DNA of 64,000 nt from Myxocyprinus asiaticus (lineage: Eukaryota; Chordata; Actinopteri; Cypriniformes; Catostomidae), in NCBI RefSeq assembly GCF_019703515.2, contig NC_059373.1, positions 15,760,281 through 15,824,280 on the forward strand. Direction: 5' to 3'. The first letter of the stretch is position 1; the number at the start of each line of letters is the position of its first letter. Of this stretch, positions 24,091-35,080 are shown piece after piece. The notes under the pieces are model-generated. The model was not told where the DNA came from. It saw nothing but the letters and a program-made list of their open reading frames with translations, and ran no database searches. The translations under genes were made by a program, and so were the position numbers.

Positions 24091-24251
24091 CGGGTGAATT
24101 CTAACAACCTCAAAACCTGCCGTTTATATAAGTAGATATGTTATATGTTTTATATCCGTTGAGCCCACTAATATTATATGGTGGTTGGAAAACTTCCAAT
24201 CCAAAAACTTGATTATATGCCTCAAAAGCTAAAACCTGCATTAAAATGTTG

Positions 24252-25793
24252 TGTCCATCTCTAACTGTATCTATCATCCCTCTATCCGTCTCGAACTGTA
24301 TCTATCATCCCTCTGTCCATCTCTAACTGTATCTATCATCCCTCTATCCGTCTCGAACTGTATCTATCATCCCTCTGTCCATCTCTAACTGTATCTATCA
24401 TCCCTCTATCTGTCTCTAACTGTATCATCCCTCTGTCCATCTCTAACTGTATCTATCATCCCTCTGTCCGTCTCTAACTATATCTATCATCCCTCTATCT
24501 GTCTCTAACTGTATCTATCATCCCTCTATCCGTCTCGAACTGTATCTATCATCCCTCTGTCCATCTCTAACTGTATCTATCATCCCTCTATCCGTCTCAA
24601 ACTGTATCTATCATCCCTCTGTCCATCTCTAACTGTATCTATCATCCCTCTATCCATCTCGAACTGTATCTATCATCCCTCTGTCCATCTGTAACTGTAT
24701 CTATCATCCCTCTATCCGTCTCGAACTGTATCTATCATCCATCTGTCCATCTCTAACTGTATCTATCATCCCTCTATCTGTCTCGAACTGTATCTATCAT
24801 CCCTCTGTCCATCTCTAACTGTATCTATCATCCCTCTATCCGTCTCGAACTGTATCTATCATCCCTCTGTCCATCTCTAACTGTATCTATCATCCCTCTA
24901 TCCGTCTCGAACTGTATCTATCATCCCTCTGTCCATCTCTAACTGTATCTATCATCCCTCTATCCATCTCGAACTGTATCTATCATCCCTCTGTCCATCT
25001 GTAACTGTATCTATCATCCCTCTATCCGTCTCGAACTGTATCTATCATCCCTCTGTCCATCTCTAACTGTATCTATCATCCCTCTATCTGTCTCTAACTG
25101 TATCTATCATCCCTCTGTCCATCTCTAACTGTATCTATCATCCCTCTATCTCTCTCTAACTATATCTATCATCCCTCTATCTGTCTCTAACTGTATCTAT
25201 CATCCCTCTCTCTCTCTCTAACTGTATCTATCATTAATCTGTCTCTATATCTGTCATCCCTCTAACTGTATCTATCATCCCTCTATCTCTCTCTAACTAT
25301 ATCTATCATCCCTCTGTCCATCTCTAACTGTATCTATCATCCCTCTATCTCTCTCTAACTATATCTATCATCCCTCTATCTGTCTCTAACTGTATCTATC
25401 ATCCCTCTCTCTCTCTCTCTAACTGTATCTATCATCCCTCTATCCATCTCTAACTATATCTATCATCCCTCTATCTGTCTCTAACTGTATCTATCATCCC
25501 TCTCTCTCTCTCTCTAACTGTATCTATCATCCCTCTATCCATCTCTAACTATATCTATCATCCCTCTATCTCTCTCTAACTCTATCTATCATCCCTCTAT
25601 CTGTCTCTAACTGTATCTATCATCCCTCTGTCTATCTCTAACTGTATCTATCATCCCTCTCTCTCTCTCTCTAACTGTATCTATCATCCCTCTATCTCTC
25701 TCTAACTGTATCTATCATTAACCTGTCTCTATATCTGTCATCCCTCTAACTGTATCTATCATCCCTCTATCTCTCTAACTATATCTATTGTCC
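24252..25793. repeat. Minisatellite, 31-bp unit in 62-bp alternating pairs, about 1.54 kb
   Basis: The unit is about 31 bp: tctctaactgtatctatcat plus ccctctgtcca. For the first two thirds, units ending tgtcca and units ending tatccg alternate, and the start alternates tctcta / tctcga, so a 62-bp dimer is repeated. After about 25140 the pattern loosens, with ctctctctct and tatctctctc variants and single-unit deletions. About 49 copies are present. The complement is rich in GATAGATACAG and GATGATAGA. It sits between the terminal exon block and the 3' end of the fish-repeated relic gene. Confidence 0.95.
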
Positions 25794-26394
25794 TGTAAAT
25801 TTTTTTTTTTTTTTTTTTATGTAATATATTGTCCTCTTTGTTCTTTTCAATATTTCTAGCCACTCCTTGGACCCTCTGACAGATCAGGATCTGGACCTGA
25901 AGCATTTTTCATTTTCTTGTTCAGAAGTTTAGCAGTTCAGTTAGTTTAGCTCACTTGGGGCCTTGTTGTTTGGCCATGTTGGCCTGTTCATGAAGTGTTG
26001 AAATATTGTGTCTTTGTGATATTTGAAACTGTTTTATGATGACCATGTTGATCAACTTATGTTTATATTTCTGTATTGTTTGAAGGGCCATGTTGGCAAA
26101 TATGGGAAGTTGTAAAGTGAATAAAAAAATATTTCATGTACAAAATTTACTTTGCATTGTTTTTAGGACCATGCTCTTACATACAGTGTCCATTAATGTA
26201 TGTGAATGTGAAAGTTATATTTTAAATTTTGACCAGTTTTTCAAGATTTATCAATACATTGCAAATGATTTTTTAATATATTTTGTGAAATAATAACTTA
26301 AGTTATTATATAACATAGATGGCAAACCTTATGCAATTAATAAGTAGTTTAAATTTAAAATTCAGCTGCTAGTAATTGACATTCAGCAAAATAT

Positions 26395-26575
26395 ACTGGA
26401 CATACAGTATTTTATGTATTTCCTCCAAAAATAGCAAATTCACACAATCAAGTAATATACTGTAAAAATCACAGCATTAAACTGTATTCTAAATTACAGT
26501 AACTGGCTGGCAACCCTGCTGCCAGTATTTTACTGTAAATTTTACAGTTTTTTAACTGTGTATGTTTGTGTGATC
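26395..26575. mobile_element. Dispersed repeat fragment with ctgtaaattttacag ends
   Basis: The stretch has tactgtaaaaatcacag, attacagtaactggctgg and ttactgtaaattttacag. These match the subterminal style of the CACTG-ended element at 27554-35060 (tgactggcagcatcagctg, ccgtaaaatt). It is probably a short non-autonomous relative. Confidence 0.45.
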
Positions 26576-28699
26576 TGCAGTTCAGCAGTCTGTCCTGACC
26601 ACTCTATCTCTACACTGTACAACTGTCAAGTCAAAATTTACTTATAAAGCACATTTAAAAACAACAGAGGCTGATCCAAAGTGCTGTACGATTTACAAAT
26701 AAAACATAAAAACAACCAAACAATATATAGTAAAAATGCAACCTTTACATTAAAAAAACAAAAAGTGATCAGCAAACAGTGCATTAAATAGTATCAAAAG
26801 ACACTGAATAAAAAGACTTAAGGGCAGATTTTAAAATAGCTAAAGATGGTGCAGACCTTACATGAAAGGGCAGGCTATTCGAAAGTTTGAGCATCAACCA
26901 AAAAGGCCCGATCGCCCTTTGACTTGCAGCGTGAACGGGGGACAGATAAAAGAATCTGATTGCCTGATCTGAGCATTCTTGGAGGAGAGTAAGAGTGCAG
27001 AAGGTCACTAATGTGTTTAGGTGCAAGGCCTGAAATCAATTCTGAACTTAATGGGAAGCCAGTGTAGAGAAGCTAATACAGTGGAAATGTGATCCCTCTT
27101 TTTTTTATCCCAGTTAAAAATCTAGCTGAACGATCTGCAGACGAGATATAGCAGATTGAGGCAGACCGATACATAGTGAATTAATCCAGCCATGATGTAA
27201 TAAAAGAATGGATAACAGTTTCTAGGTCTTTTTGAGAGAGAAACCGTTTTAGCTTAGCATACCTTAGATAGAAAAAACCTCCCTTAAAGAGGCTCTATTA
27301 TGCTTTTTGGGATTTTACCTTTCCTTAAGTGTGTAACATAGCTCTTTGTGCATGTTAAAGATCTGCAAAGTCACAAAGCACAAAGTCCACGCAAAAGGGA
27401 GTAATTCTCTCCCACAGACAACACTGCTCAAGAACTACAAGAAACGGCTGGATTGTAGTCCAGCCATTTCTTCTGTAAAGTATTTGTCACTATGTAACAC
27501 ATTTGCATAATGCCTGCCTAGGGGCAACATTGACCTGCCCTCAAACAAACGTACACTGTAAGAAAAAAAAAAAAGAAAAAAAATGTAAAAAAACGGTCAA
27601 ATGACTGGCAGCATCAGCTGCCAAACAAAAACCGTAAAATTAAAGTAAAATATACTTATTCAAATAAAGTGCAAAAACAATCAAATGTACAGAAATGTTC
27701 ATTAAAGGTTTTGCAGAGAAACACTGTTATTTTACTGGTATTTCCTGAATTATTATGATCAAACACCTTCAATTAAGTGATGGCACTAAAAGTTCTACAG
27801 AGAAACACTTATTTTACATTAATTTCCTGAATTATTACGATCAAACACCTTCAATTAAGAGTTAACATGCTAAAGATGGTAAAATACCAGTTTTATTTTG
27901 GAAGACAAAATAAAAAGTCTCTAAAAATACTGTATAAAACAGATTAAAATCATCTCAAACTTGACTGGCAGTGTTTGTGTTTAGATTTAATGTTTAAATT
28001 TGTAATGGTAAAAACCTGTAAAAGTACAATCTAAATACAATATTTAATGATTCAGTTTTTATAGAATTACAGTACAAACCTTAAATGAAATACAAAATGT
28101 AATATTTAATTTACTGTACTGATTAACAGTAGAAAGGTTTCTTCAAATTCTCATAAAATATAAGCTTTAAGATTACTGTGAAATATCCGCAACTGAAAAC
28201 GTACTGAAGAAATACAAAATAAACTGATACATCTACAATTAAAGTGGGGTTGGAAACTTAATTACAAATAAAGTACACACCACTACTGATTCTAAAACAC
28301 TTTTTTTAATGTATTCAGATATAAATTTACAATATCAACCAATTATTCATAAACCGTTCTTCTGAGCCCCCCAGGAGGAAATGAAAAACTAAAAATGTGA
28401 TTTCTCTATGTTTCTATCTTGTCTATTACTATCATGATGAGGTCATGATTTCACCTTTCAAACAGGTGGAGAAAGCATCAAATTGTGCTGTTGAGCTGAG
28501 GGGGTTGTGGTCTGTTGTTTTTTTAGCTTGCATTTTCCAATTCAGTTTTATGTTGTTTTCCACAAAATTCTCCTGACCCCTGGGGGCTCCATATAGTTCT
28601 AATATATGTGGACAAACATTACACTCTCTTTTAATTCAGAATCCTAACTATACAGTGTATTAATAAGTAAATCAAAACATAAAAAAAAAGAAAAAAAAA

Positions 28700-28800
28700 A
28701 AATGAATCTGTACCAGAAGTGACAGTGCAACGTAGCAGATAAAGAACAATCCTCCTCAAATTGCCAGTAATCAGCTGGATCCTTGGTGCATCTGGGGGGG
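28700..28800 (-). other. Candidate exon-like stretch (low support)
   Basis: After a cccccccag acceptor-like end the minus strand reads RCTKDPADYWQFEEDCSLSA, open for about 30 codons. It may be a downstream exon of the chain at 29301-33598, but the phase predicted from the upstream exon would give a stop at the junction. Confidence 0.15.
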
Positions 28801-29300
28801 GGGACACACACTAAGATTCACTGAAAAGTCCTTAAAAAGTAGGATTTAATTTACCATTCCTTTAAACCAGTTTAAACAAACTTTATTTAAATTGTTTGTA
28901 CCAACATTTGCCATTATGAGACAATCTGGCAATGTGAATACAGATTACTGTCAGCTTTGAGAGTGTTAGTTATTAAATGTTTACCAATTTAACCATGCAC
29001 CTAATGCATGTCTTAGCACCCCCGTCAGAAAAATGTGAACCACCAAAAGAAGGAAGACGTGGATTCACAACAATGGACACTTTTCACATATGTATCATAG
29101 TAAGGTAAACACAGTTGTAGCTAAAAAATATTGCCAATTGGTACACAAAAATCAAACCAACCATCTAATAAATGTATTAACTGCAGCTGCGTTTACCCTG
29201 TTATAACATGTCTGAGGGTCATGAGGGTCTTTCCCTTAAATAAAGGATTGATGATGATGACTAATATCTTATCTTATATAGTACTGCAGTTGATACTTAC

Positions 29301-29360
29301 TAGTGATGGACCTGTCTCTCTGCTGGGTGTCTGTTCTCCCCCATAAACCTTGTTCCAATG
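29301..29360 (-). CDS. Candidate exon 3 of an unidentified small gene
   Basis: 60 nt between a tagatcaag acceptor and a gtaagtatc donor. In the phase set by the exon at 32696-32782 it reads SIGTRFMGENRHPAERQVHH without a stop; another frame (HWNKVYGGEQTPSRETG) is also open. No family recognised. Confidence 0.28.
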
Positions 29361-29462
29361 CTTGATCTAAAAAAAATGTAAGCAAGTTTCTTATCATTAG
29401 CAGTTATCAGTGTTGGAAATGGGAATGTAAAAATTGCTCAAAGAAACAGGCAGCTACACATA

Positions 29463-29986
29463 CACTACCGGTTAAAAGTTTTGAAACACTTGACTGAAAT
29501 GTTTCTTATGATCTTAAAAATCTTTTGATCTGAAGGCGTATGCTTAAATGTTTGAAATGAGTTTTGTAGATAAAAATATAATTGTGCCACCATATTAATT
29601 TATTTCATTATAAAAAAAAAAATGTTTTGAAATTGATGACTTGGACCAAATAATTAAGAAAAGCCAATAAGTGCCCAACATAGATGGGAACTCCTTCAAT
29701 ACTGTTTAAAAATCATCCCAGGGTGATACCTCAAGAAGTTGGTTGAGAAAATGTCAAGAGTACATGTCTGCAAATTCTAGGCAAAGGGTGACTACTTTGA
29801 AGATGCTAAAATATAACACAGTTTTGATTTATTTTGGATTTTGTTTAGGTCACAACATAATTCCCATAGTTCCATTTATGTTATTCCATAGTTTTAATGA
29901 CTTTACTGTTATTCTAAAATGTAAAAAAAAAAAAAAAGATTATAATAAAGAATGAGTAAGTGTTTTAAAACTTTTGACCGGCAGTG
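29463..29986. mobile_element. Tc1-type MITE, 524 bp
   Basis: The ends CACTACCGGTTAAAAGTTTTG and, inverted, CACTGCCGGTCAAAAGTTTT are flanked by TA (29461-29462, 29987-29988). The inner part lacks a transposase; a short stretch, agggtgatacctcaagaagttgg, may come from a longer relative. Confidence 0.85.
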
Positions 29987-30449
29987 TACAGAACAGATTT
30001 GGGCCAAATATAACATCTCTCAAAGACAAGTACAAGCCATAGCATATATTTCTGTGTAGTTGAAGGAAAAATTTGTAAAACAAACAAACAAACAAATTTT
30101 TTTTTTTATAACCTGCTAATTTGCATTGATGGACATGACAATGACTTGTCCAGATCATAATTTACTCACACGGCTACCTGTCTGATAATTTTATCATCCA
30201 CTGGTGCCACAATATGTCAAGTGTTTTATCAAGTCTATTTTAATTCAGCCATCAAATGTGCATATTTTAAGTTTAAAAGAGTCCAAGTTAAAGGTTTTTA
30301 CCCAGAAAGCATATTACAGTGGCCATCGGACTGCAGAGCTACTTCATGGATAATTTTGCGGGAATGACCAGCCTCCATACCCCATAATGACAAAACAAAA
30401 ACCAGATTTGTGATAACTTTGCAAATGTATTAAAAAGAAGGAAAAAAAA

Positions 30450-30882
30450 GGGGCCTGGGTACCTCAGTGAGTATTAATGCTGACTACCACCCCCTGGAGT
30501 TGTGAGTTTGAATCCAGGGTGTGCTGAGTGACTCCAGCCAGGTCTCCTAAGCAACCAAATTGGCCCGGTTGCTAGGGAGGGTAGAGTCACATGGGGTAAC
30601 CTCCTCGTGGTCGTGATTAGTGGTTCTCGCTCTCAATGGGGCGTGTGTTAAGTTGTGCGTGGATCGCAGAGAGTAGCGTGAGCCTCCACATGCTTTGAGT
30701 CTCCGCGGTGTCATGCACAACGAGCCAGGTGATAAGATGCTCGGATTGACTGTCTCAGAAGCAGAAGCAACTGAGACTTGTCCTCTGCCACCTGGATTGA
30801 GGTGAGTAACCACGCCACCACGAGGACCTACAAAGTAGTGGGAATTGGGCATTCCAAATTGGGGAGAAAAGGGGATAAAAAA
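30450..30882 (+). mobile_element. tRNA-derived SINE, copy 1
   Basis: Head: gggcctgggtacctcagtgag (A box) and gagtttgaatccag (B box), then a body with ccaaattggcccggttgctag, gtcacatggggtaacctcctc and ccgcggtgtcatgcacaac. The end is ggaattgggcattccaaatt and gggataaaa. It is inserted in the Tc1 left repeat at an A-rich site. Confidence 0.85.
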
Positions 30883-30922
30883 ACTGAAATATCATACTGA
30901 CGTAAGTATTCAGACCCTTAAC

Positions 30923-31660
30923 TCAGTACTTAGTACCTTTGGCAGTGATTGAGGCCTCAAGACTTTTTTGGGTATGATGCGAAAAGCTTTGCACACCTGG
31001 ATATGGGGATTTTCTGCCATTCTTCACTGCAGATCCTCTCAAGTTCTGGACAGCCATTTTCAGGTCTCTCCAGAGATGTTCGATTGGGTTCAAGTCCGGG
31101 CTCTGGCTGGGCCACTCAAGGACATTCACAGAGTTGTCCCTAAGCCACTCTTGCGTTGTCTTGGCTGTGTGCTTAGGGTCATTGTCCTGTTGGAAGGTGA
31201 ACCTTCGGCCCAGACTGAGGTCCTGAGCGCTCTGCACCAGGTTTTCATTAAGGATCTCTCTGTATTATGCTGTGTTCAGCTTTCCTTTTACCCTGACCAG
31301 TCCCTGCCACTGAAAAACACCCCCACAGCATGATGCTACAACCACCATGTTTCACCATTGGGAAGGTATTGGAACTGTGTAGAATACTTTTGGAATTGAG
31401 GCCAAACAGTTCAATCTTCATTTCATCAGACCAGAGAATCTTGTTTCTGCTTTTTTGCAAATTCCAAGCGGGCTTTCATGTGTGAGGAGAGGCTTCCATC
31501 TGGCCACTCTGCTATAAAGCCCAGATCGGTGGAGTGTTGCAGTGATGGTTGTCTTTCTGCAAGTTTCTCCCATCTCCACACATGATCTCTGGAGCTCAAC
31601 CAGAGTGACCATCAGGTTCTTGGTCACCTCTTTTACCAAGGCCCTTCTCCCCGACTGCTC
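30923..31660 (-). pseudogene. Tc1-like transposase, three broken segments
   Basis: From right to left: VKEVTKNLMVTLVELQRSC and ATLHRSGLYSRVARWKPLL (DNA-binding part); [18 protein letters not shown] (first catalytic Asp) and [18 protein letters not shown]; then [20 protein letters not shown] (second Asp) and [20 protein letters not shown] (Glu). Frame changes join the segments. The C-terminus is altered but ends [10 protein letters not shown], close to the usual AKGxxTKY end. All three catalytic residues are still readable. Confidence 0.88.
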
Positions 31661-31734
31661 AGTTTGGCCAGGCAGACAATTCTAGGAAGAGTCCTGGTTG
31701 TTCCAAATGTCTTCCATTTAAGAATTATAGAGGC

Positions 31735-32187
31735 AGGGGCCTAGGTAGCTCAGCGTGTAAAGACGCTGACTACCACCCCTGGAGTCATGAGTTCAAATCC
31801 AGGGTGTGCTGAGTGACTCCAGCCAGGTCTCCTAAGCAACCAAATTGGCCCGGTTGCTAGGGAAGGTAGAGTCACATGGGGTAACCTCCTCGTGGTCGCT
31901 ATAATGTGGTTCTCGCTCTCGGTGGGGCGCGTGGTGAGTTGTGCATGGATGCCGCGGAGAATAGCGTGAAGCCTCCACACGCACTATGTCTCCACGTGAT
32001 TTCTCCACAAGCCACGGGATAAGACGTGTGGATTGACGGTCTCAGACGCAGAGGCAACTGAGATTCGTCCTCTGCCACCCGGATTGAGGCGAGTCACTAT
32101 GCCACCACGAGGACTTAGAGCGCATTGGGAATTGGGCATTCCAAATTGGGGAGAAAAAGTGGAGAAAATAAATAATAAAATAAAAAA
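31735..32187 (+). mobile_element. tRNA-derived SINE, copy 2, with target duplication
   Basis: Same family and orientation as copy 1, with a better A box (taggtagctcagcgtgtaaag) and B box (gagttcaaatcc). It is flanked by AATTATAGAGGC (31723-31734) and AATTATGGAGGC (32188-32199), a 12-bp duplication with one change. It lies inside the Tc1 transposase region. Confidence 0.9.
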
Positions 32188-32529
32188 AATTATGGAGGCC
32201 ACTGTGCTCTTGGGAACCTTCAATGCAGCAGAATTTTTTGTAGCCTTCCCCAGATCTGTGCCTTGACACAATCCTGTCTCTGAGCTCTGCAGGCGTTCCT
32301 CTGACCTCATGGCTTGGTTTTTGCTCTGATATGCATATGCATATGCAATAGTCATTATGGGGTATGAAGTGTAGACTGATGTGAAAAAAATAATAATGTA
32401 AAAATGTTTAGCATAAGGCTGCAATATAACAAAATGTGGAAAAAATTAAGGGGTCTGAATAGTTTTTGAATGCACTGTATGCTTGTATGTGTATTTATGT
32501 GTATGTATGCATGAATATTTCTGTTTATA

Positions 32530-32625
32530 ATTAAATATTTGCTGTTTTACTTTGTTTTTATGTAAAGCACTTTGAACTACTTTTGTATGAGATGGAGCTA
32601 TACAAATGAAAATGAATTGAATTGG
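32530..32625 (+). mobile_element. LINE 3' tail fragment
   Basis: tgtaaagcactttgaactac and gtatgagatggagctatac followed by aaatgaaaatgaattga: the typical 3' end of a fish LINE, with nothing of the coding part left. Confidence 0.55.
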
Positions 32626-32695
32626 AACTTGGTTTCATGAAACAAATTAGTAAGAACAAATCCAGTCTCTGTATGTCTTGCTTCTGTTTGCATAC

Positions 32696-32782
32696 CTGTC
32701 CCTGGGTTTAATTCTGTATCCCACCATCTGGTGATATCTTGTCACTCCTGGTTCTTCAGCCTTCTCATGATCTGATGCACTG
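32696..32782 (-). CDS. Candidate exon 2 of an unidentified small gene
   Basis: 87 nt, acceptor accacag, donor gtatgc. In phase with the exon at 33495-33598 it reads SSASDHEKAEEPGVTRYHQM and VGYRIKPRD without a stop. An alternative acceptor 13 nt upstream would introduce a stop. No motif recognised. Confidence 0.3.
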
Positions 32783-33494
32783 CTGTGGTCATTTGCTGTG
32801 CAAAGTACAGTTGGACACAGTGAAGAATGTTGTCAATTATATCTCAGAACTATTACCTTGGAATATTGGACATTAATTAATAACTTCCATTCTGTTGAGA
32901 GATCAGTAACTGCACACCACACCTTTGATATACACATATTTCTTTTCTGGTCCAATAAATACAACAGTACTCCTCAACAGTCAGATGTGTATGCCTATTG
33001 TATTTGTGCTGTAATCTGTTTACAAATTAAGTGACTGTCAACTTACAATACCACCATACCACCAGTCATTGTACATGGTGGCAATGGTTGCCAACTATGT
33101 ACATTTAATTTCTAACAGAATACACAACGTTTGTTGTCTCTCACACGCGATGCAATCATAAATGTAAGTTAGACTACATTAAAACTTTTCAGTGAATTGA
33201 CAGATTTACTAAATTACTGGCTCAAAACAGAAGGAAGACGGTAGCAATGTCACCACTCACCAAAACTGCTATCGTTATAACACAATCAAGTATACATTAA
33301 CGTTACTTTACCTCTCAAATTCATACCGAGTTCGTTTGAACTTTAAAGTAGCTGACAACATTAACACATACTAGCAACACACAGCAACACTGGCTACTAC
33401 TACATTGAAATATGTACTAATATCTCAATTAGCATCTCACTTTAACTCACGACATCTTGATGAAGAAGTAATATACATATACAGAGGTATTTAC

Positions 33495-33598
33495 CTTCTG
33501 CAGGTTGCGATATGTCCGTAACCTGCTGGTGAAACTCTTAGTTGTTTTACACTCTGGCAGGTTTTACAACTTTCACACATCTCGTCTGTTTTCCCCAT
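33495..33598 (-). CDS. Candidate exon 1 of an unidentified small gene (Cys-rich start)
   Basis: The ATG at 33598 is in a fair context (ctaaaaatggg). 34 codons follow, reading MGKTDEMCESCKTCQSVKQL and RVSPAGYGHIATCR, then a gtaaat donor. The C-x2-C-x2-C cluster plus a later Cys could bind metal. Upstream (33900-34010) there are two CCAAT-type boxes, aaccaatca and agccaatag, and a GC-richer stretch. With exons at 32696-32782 and 29301-29360 it would give about 80 residues. It may be a host gene, or part of the CACTG-ended element. Not identified. Confidence 0.3.
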
Positions 33599-34194
33599 TT
33601 TTAGACTGGGCTACATAAATTAAGGGTATGAAAACAAAACATAACGTTACGTTAGGTTGTTACAGAAAATAACAGGGAAAATGTTTTCTTACATGATATC
33701 ACCATATTTTTGCAAGATGTAAGCTCACTTAACTTACATGATCAAACAGCTCCTGTCTATGTCTTCCTCTGTGACCATATTCCATTTTTTTGTTCTCGGT
33801 TGACATCCAACAACTCAAATTCGCTCAAAATAAGAATTTAGCAGGAAGATGTAAAATAATCCAGGTAACAGCCATTACTAGTGGACTGTGGCGAGTAGCA
33901 GTGCCGATCAGCACACCCATTTTCAAACAAGACCGGTGAGAGGCGCGAACAGACAGATTAACCAATCATTCTCAAAGCAACACGACGAGACAGCCAATAG
34001 CAATTGTTTCAGCGTGGTAACATATCAACTATAGGGAAAGACAACTTGTTTTAAAAGAAAGAAAATAATTGTGTGTAATTACATTTATTTGTAGGCTGTT
34101 GTATTTAATTGATTTCTCAAATGGTGTTTTCTTTGACGTGTATGAATAAAAATGTAATAATGTATGGTAAAGTTATTAATACATATATGCTTAC

Positions 34195-34700
34195 GCACAC
34201 ACGCGCACACGCACACACACACTTGTTTCACTATAATAGTGAGGACATCTCATAGATTTCCATTGATTTCATAGAAGGCTGAAGATATTTTATATCCCCT
34301 AACCCTCACAGAAACCTGTGCATACTAGTAGACTTAAAGCTAAACATGATTTGGCCGATTTATGAGCCTTTTTTAACTAGCGAGGACCACCTAAAATGTC
34401 TCACTAGTTGGTTTTCTACAGGTTTCAATATATTAGTGAGGACATTTTGGACATTGTGGCTATTGTGAATGCATTCAATAGAAAGTACACTAAATCACAG
34501 ATGGGAAAAAGTTTATGCTGCTCTCTTGGGGTTAAAACTTTCAAACATGTTGCTGCTCTAAAGGACTTAAAGCATATTAGTTTTGCTTCTGCTCCTTCCT
34601 GCCTGACTTTGCCTTTACTCATTTTACTTTTGTCAGATTCATTGGCATGTATGTGCTTTTACTCACTGTGACATCACTGATTTGGTGTGGCCAGAGGTGT
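34195..34700. other. Dispersed repeat with agtgaggacat phrases
   Basis: A short (CA)n/(CG) run at 34195-34222 is followed by aatagtgaggacatctcatag and, at 34430, tattagtgaggacattttgg. Such phrases recur in fish repeats; no coding signal. Confidence 0.35.
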
Positions 34701-35080
34701 AATATGACTGAAAGTTTCAACCTCGAGAGCAGTGCAGCTTTGTACTCTTTCTAAAAGGCAATGGATTATGTTTGATGTATGAAAAAATGTTGCTAAATTT
34801 GTATCCAGAATTACAGGGTTTGAATGTAAAAGTACACATAAATATAAAACTAATAAGATTTACCTTAAAATTACAAAGAAAAATTTTAAATTGTTAGTAT
34901 GGACATAAACCTTTGTATAATGAGCTACATATTTAATTACAGATAATTACTGTCATTTTACAGAGTTTTGAATACAAATTCAAAAAATGGAAAACTACTG
35001 TAAAAAATATTTAAAAAAATATTAATTTCTGTAAAATTAGGATTATTTTTTTTTACAGTGCAGTTATAGCAGAGTCCAGG

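Larger units (their letters stand above)
20337..26130 (+). pseudogene. Degraded multi-exon zinc-finger / TNP2-like transposase gene of a family repeated in fish genomes
   Basis: Blocks appear in a constant order. 20337-20470: QCIEDLTGFLSHLKKHLKEG then a C2H2 finger (CPFKQC...HLSR-stop-H). 20530-20980: FYLKLQAKLLLPASVIQAVV..., a helical segment. 21150-21930: YQDSFEVVNPLGSGKKKHK, LAVYLTLGDILPHNRST, AIAGDNLGSHAIGGFVEIF, CRFCEIDRPTF, CQPGLPPCIRHDFFEGIV and LGGHAVQNWCFS. 22050-22420: HPLRPKHHYVNHYPEL, QFGPLIHLWTLRF and NFKNICSTLAERHQLLQAYL. 22550-22640: the AIIFGKIKAILIQGDSVHF segment. 22760-22980: ELLQRL-type helices. 23175-23230: an exon after tttgacag. 23924-24088: GDTLTTGHWMLSIEG and LSGLATLFAVYYIFNLEY. 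Stops and frame changes occur in most blocks. The central block resembles TNP2/KDZ-type transposases (inference). The 3'UTR-like end with aataaa lies near 26120. Confidence 0.6.
30317..32477 (-). mobile_element. Tc1-like transposon invaded by two SINEs
   Basis: The right end reads inward CAGTGCATTCAAAAACTATTCAGACCCC next to TA (32478-32479). The left end is degraded (TA, CAGTGGCCATCGGA) but is followed by caataccccataatgacaaa-like sequence shared by both ends. The transposase lies on the minus strand between and around the SINEs at 30450-30882 and 31735-32187. Without the SINEs it would be about 1.3 kb, close to usual for Tc1. Confidence 0.82.
27554..35060. mobile_element. CACTG-ended element (CACTA/EnSpm-like?), nested
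   Basis: Ends CACTGTAAGAAAAAA and, inverted, CACTGTAAAAAAAAA. The subterminal zones on both sides have repeated gtaaaat / ttttacag phrases. The flanks 27551-27553 (gta) and 35061-35063 (cag) do not match, so a 3-bp duplication is not confirmed. It contains a Tc1 MITE, a Tc1 element with two SINEs, a LINE tail and a chain of small minus-strand exons. It would be about 4.8 kb without the recognised insertions. The superfamily is an inference from CACTG ends and subterminal repeats. Confidence 0.45.

Noticed and set aside
20337..24110. A live host gene
   Set aside because: Stops in the zinc-finger linker, after ADDLD and in several other blocks, plus frame changes and a microsatellite in the frame, show that this copy is dead.
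24252..25793. Regular repeats that might suggest a CRISPR-like array
   Set aside because: Units are contiguous with no unique spacers, and the setting is a vertebrate genome; it is a minisatellite.
30547..30852. 101-codon ORF in the SINE
   Set aside because: Chance open frame on the complement of a SINE; the same arises in copies 2 and 3.
31738..31815. tRNA gene at the SINE head
   Set aside because: Same reason: the pol III boxes belong to a SINE with a target duplication.
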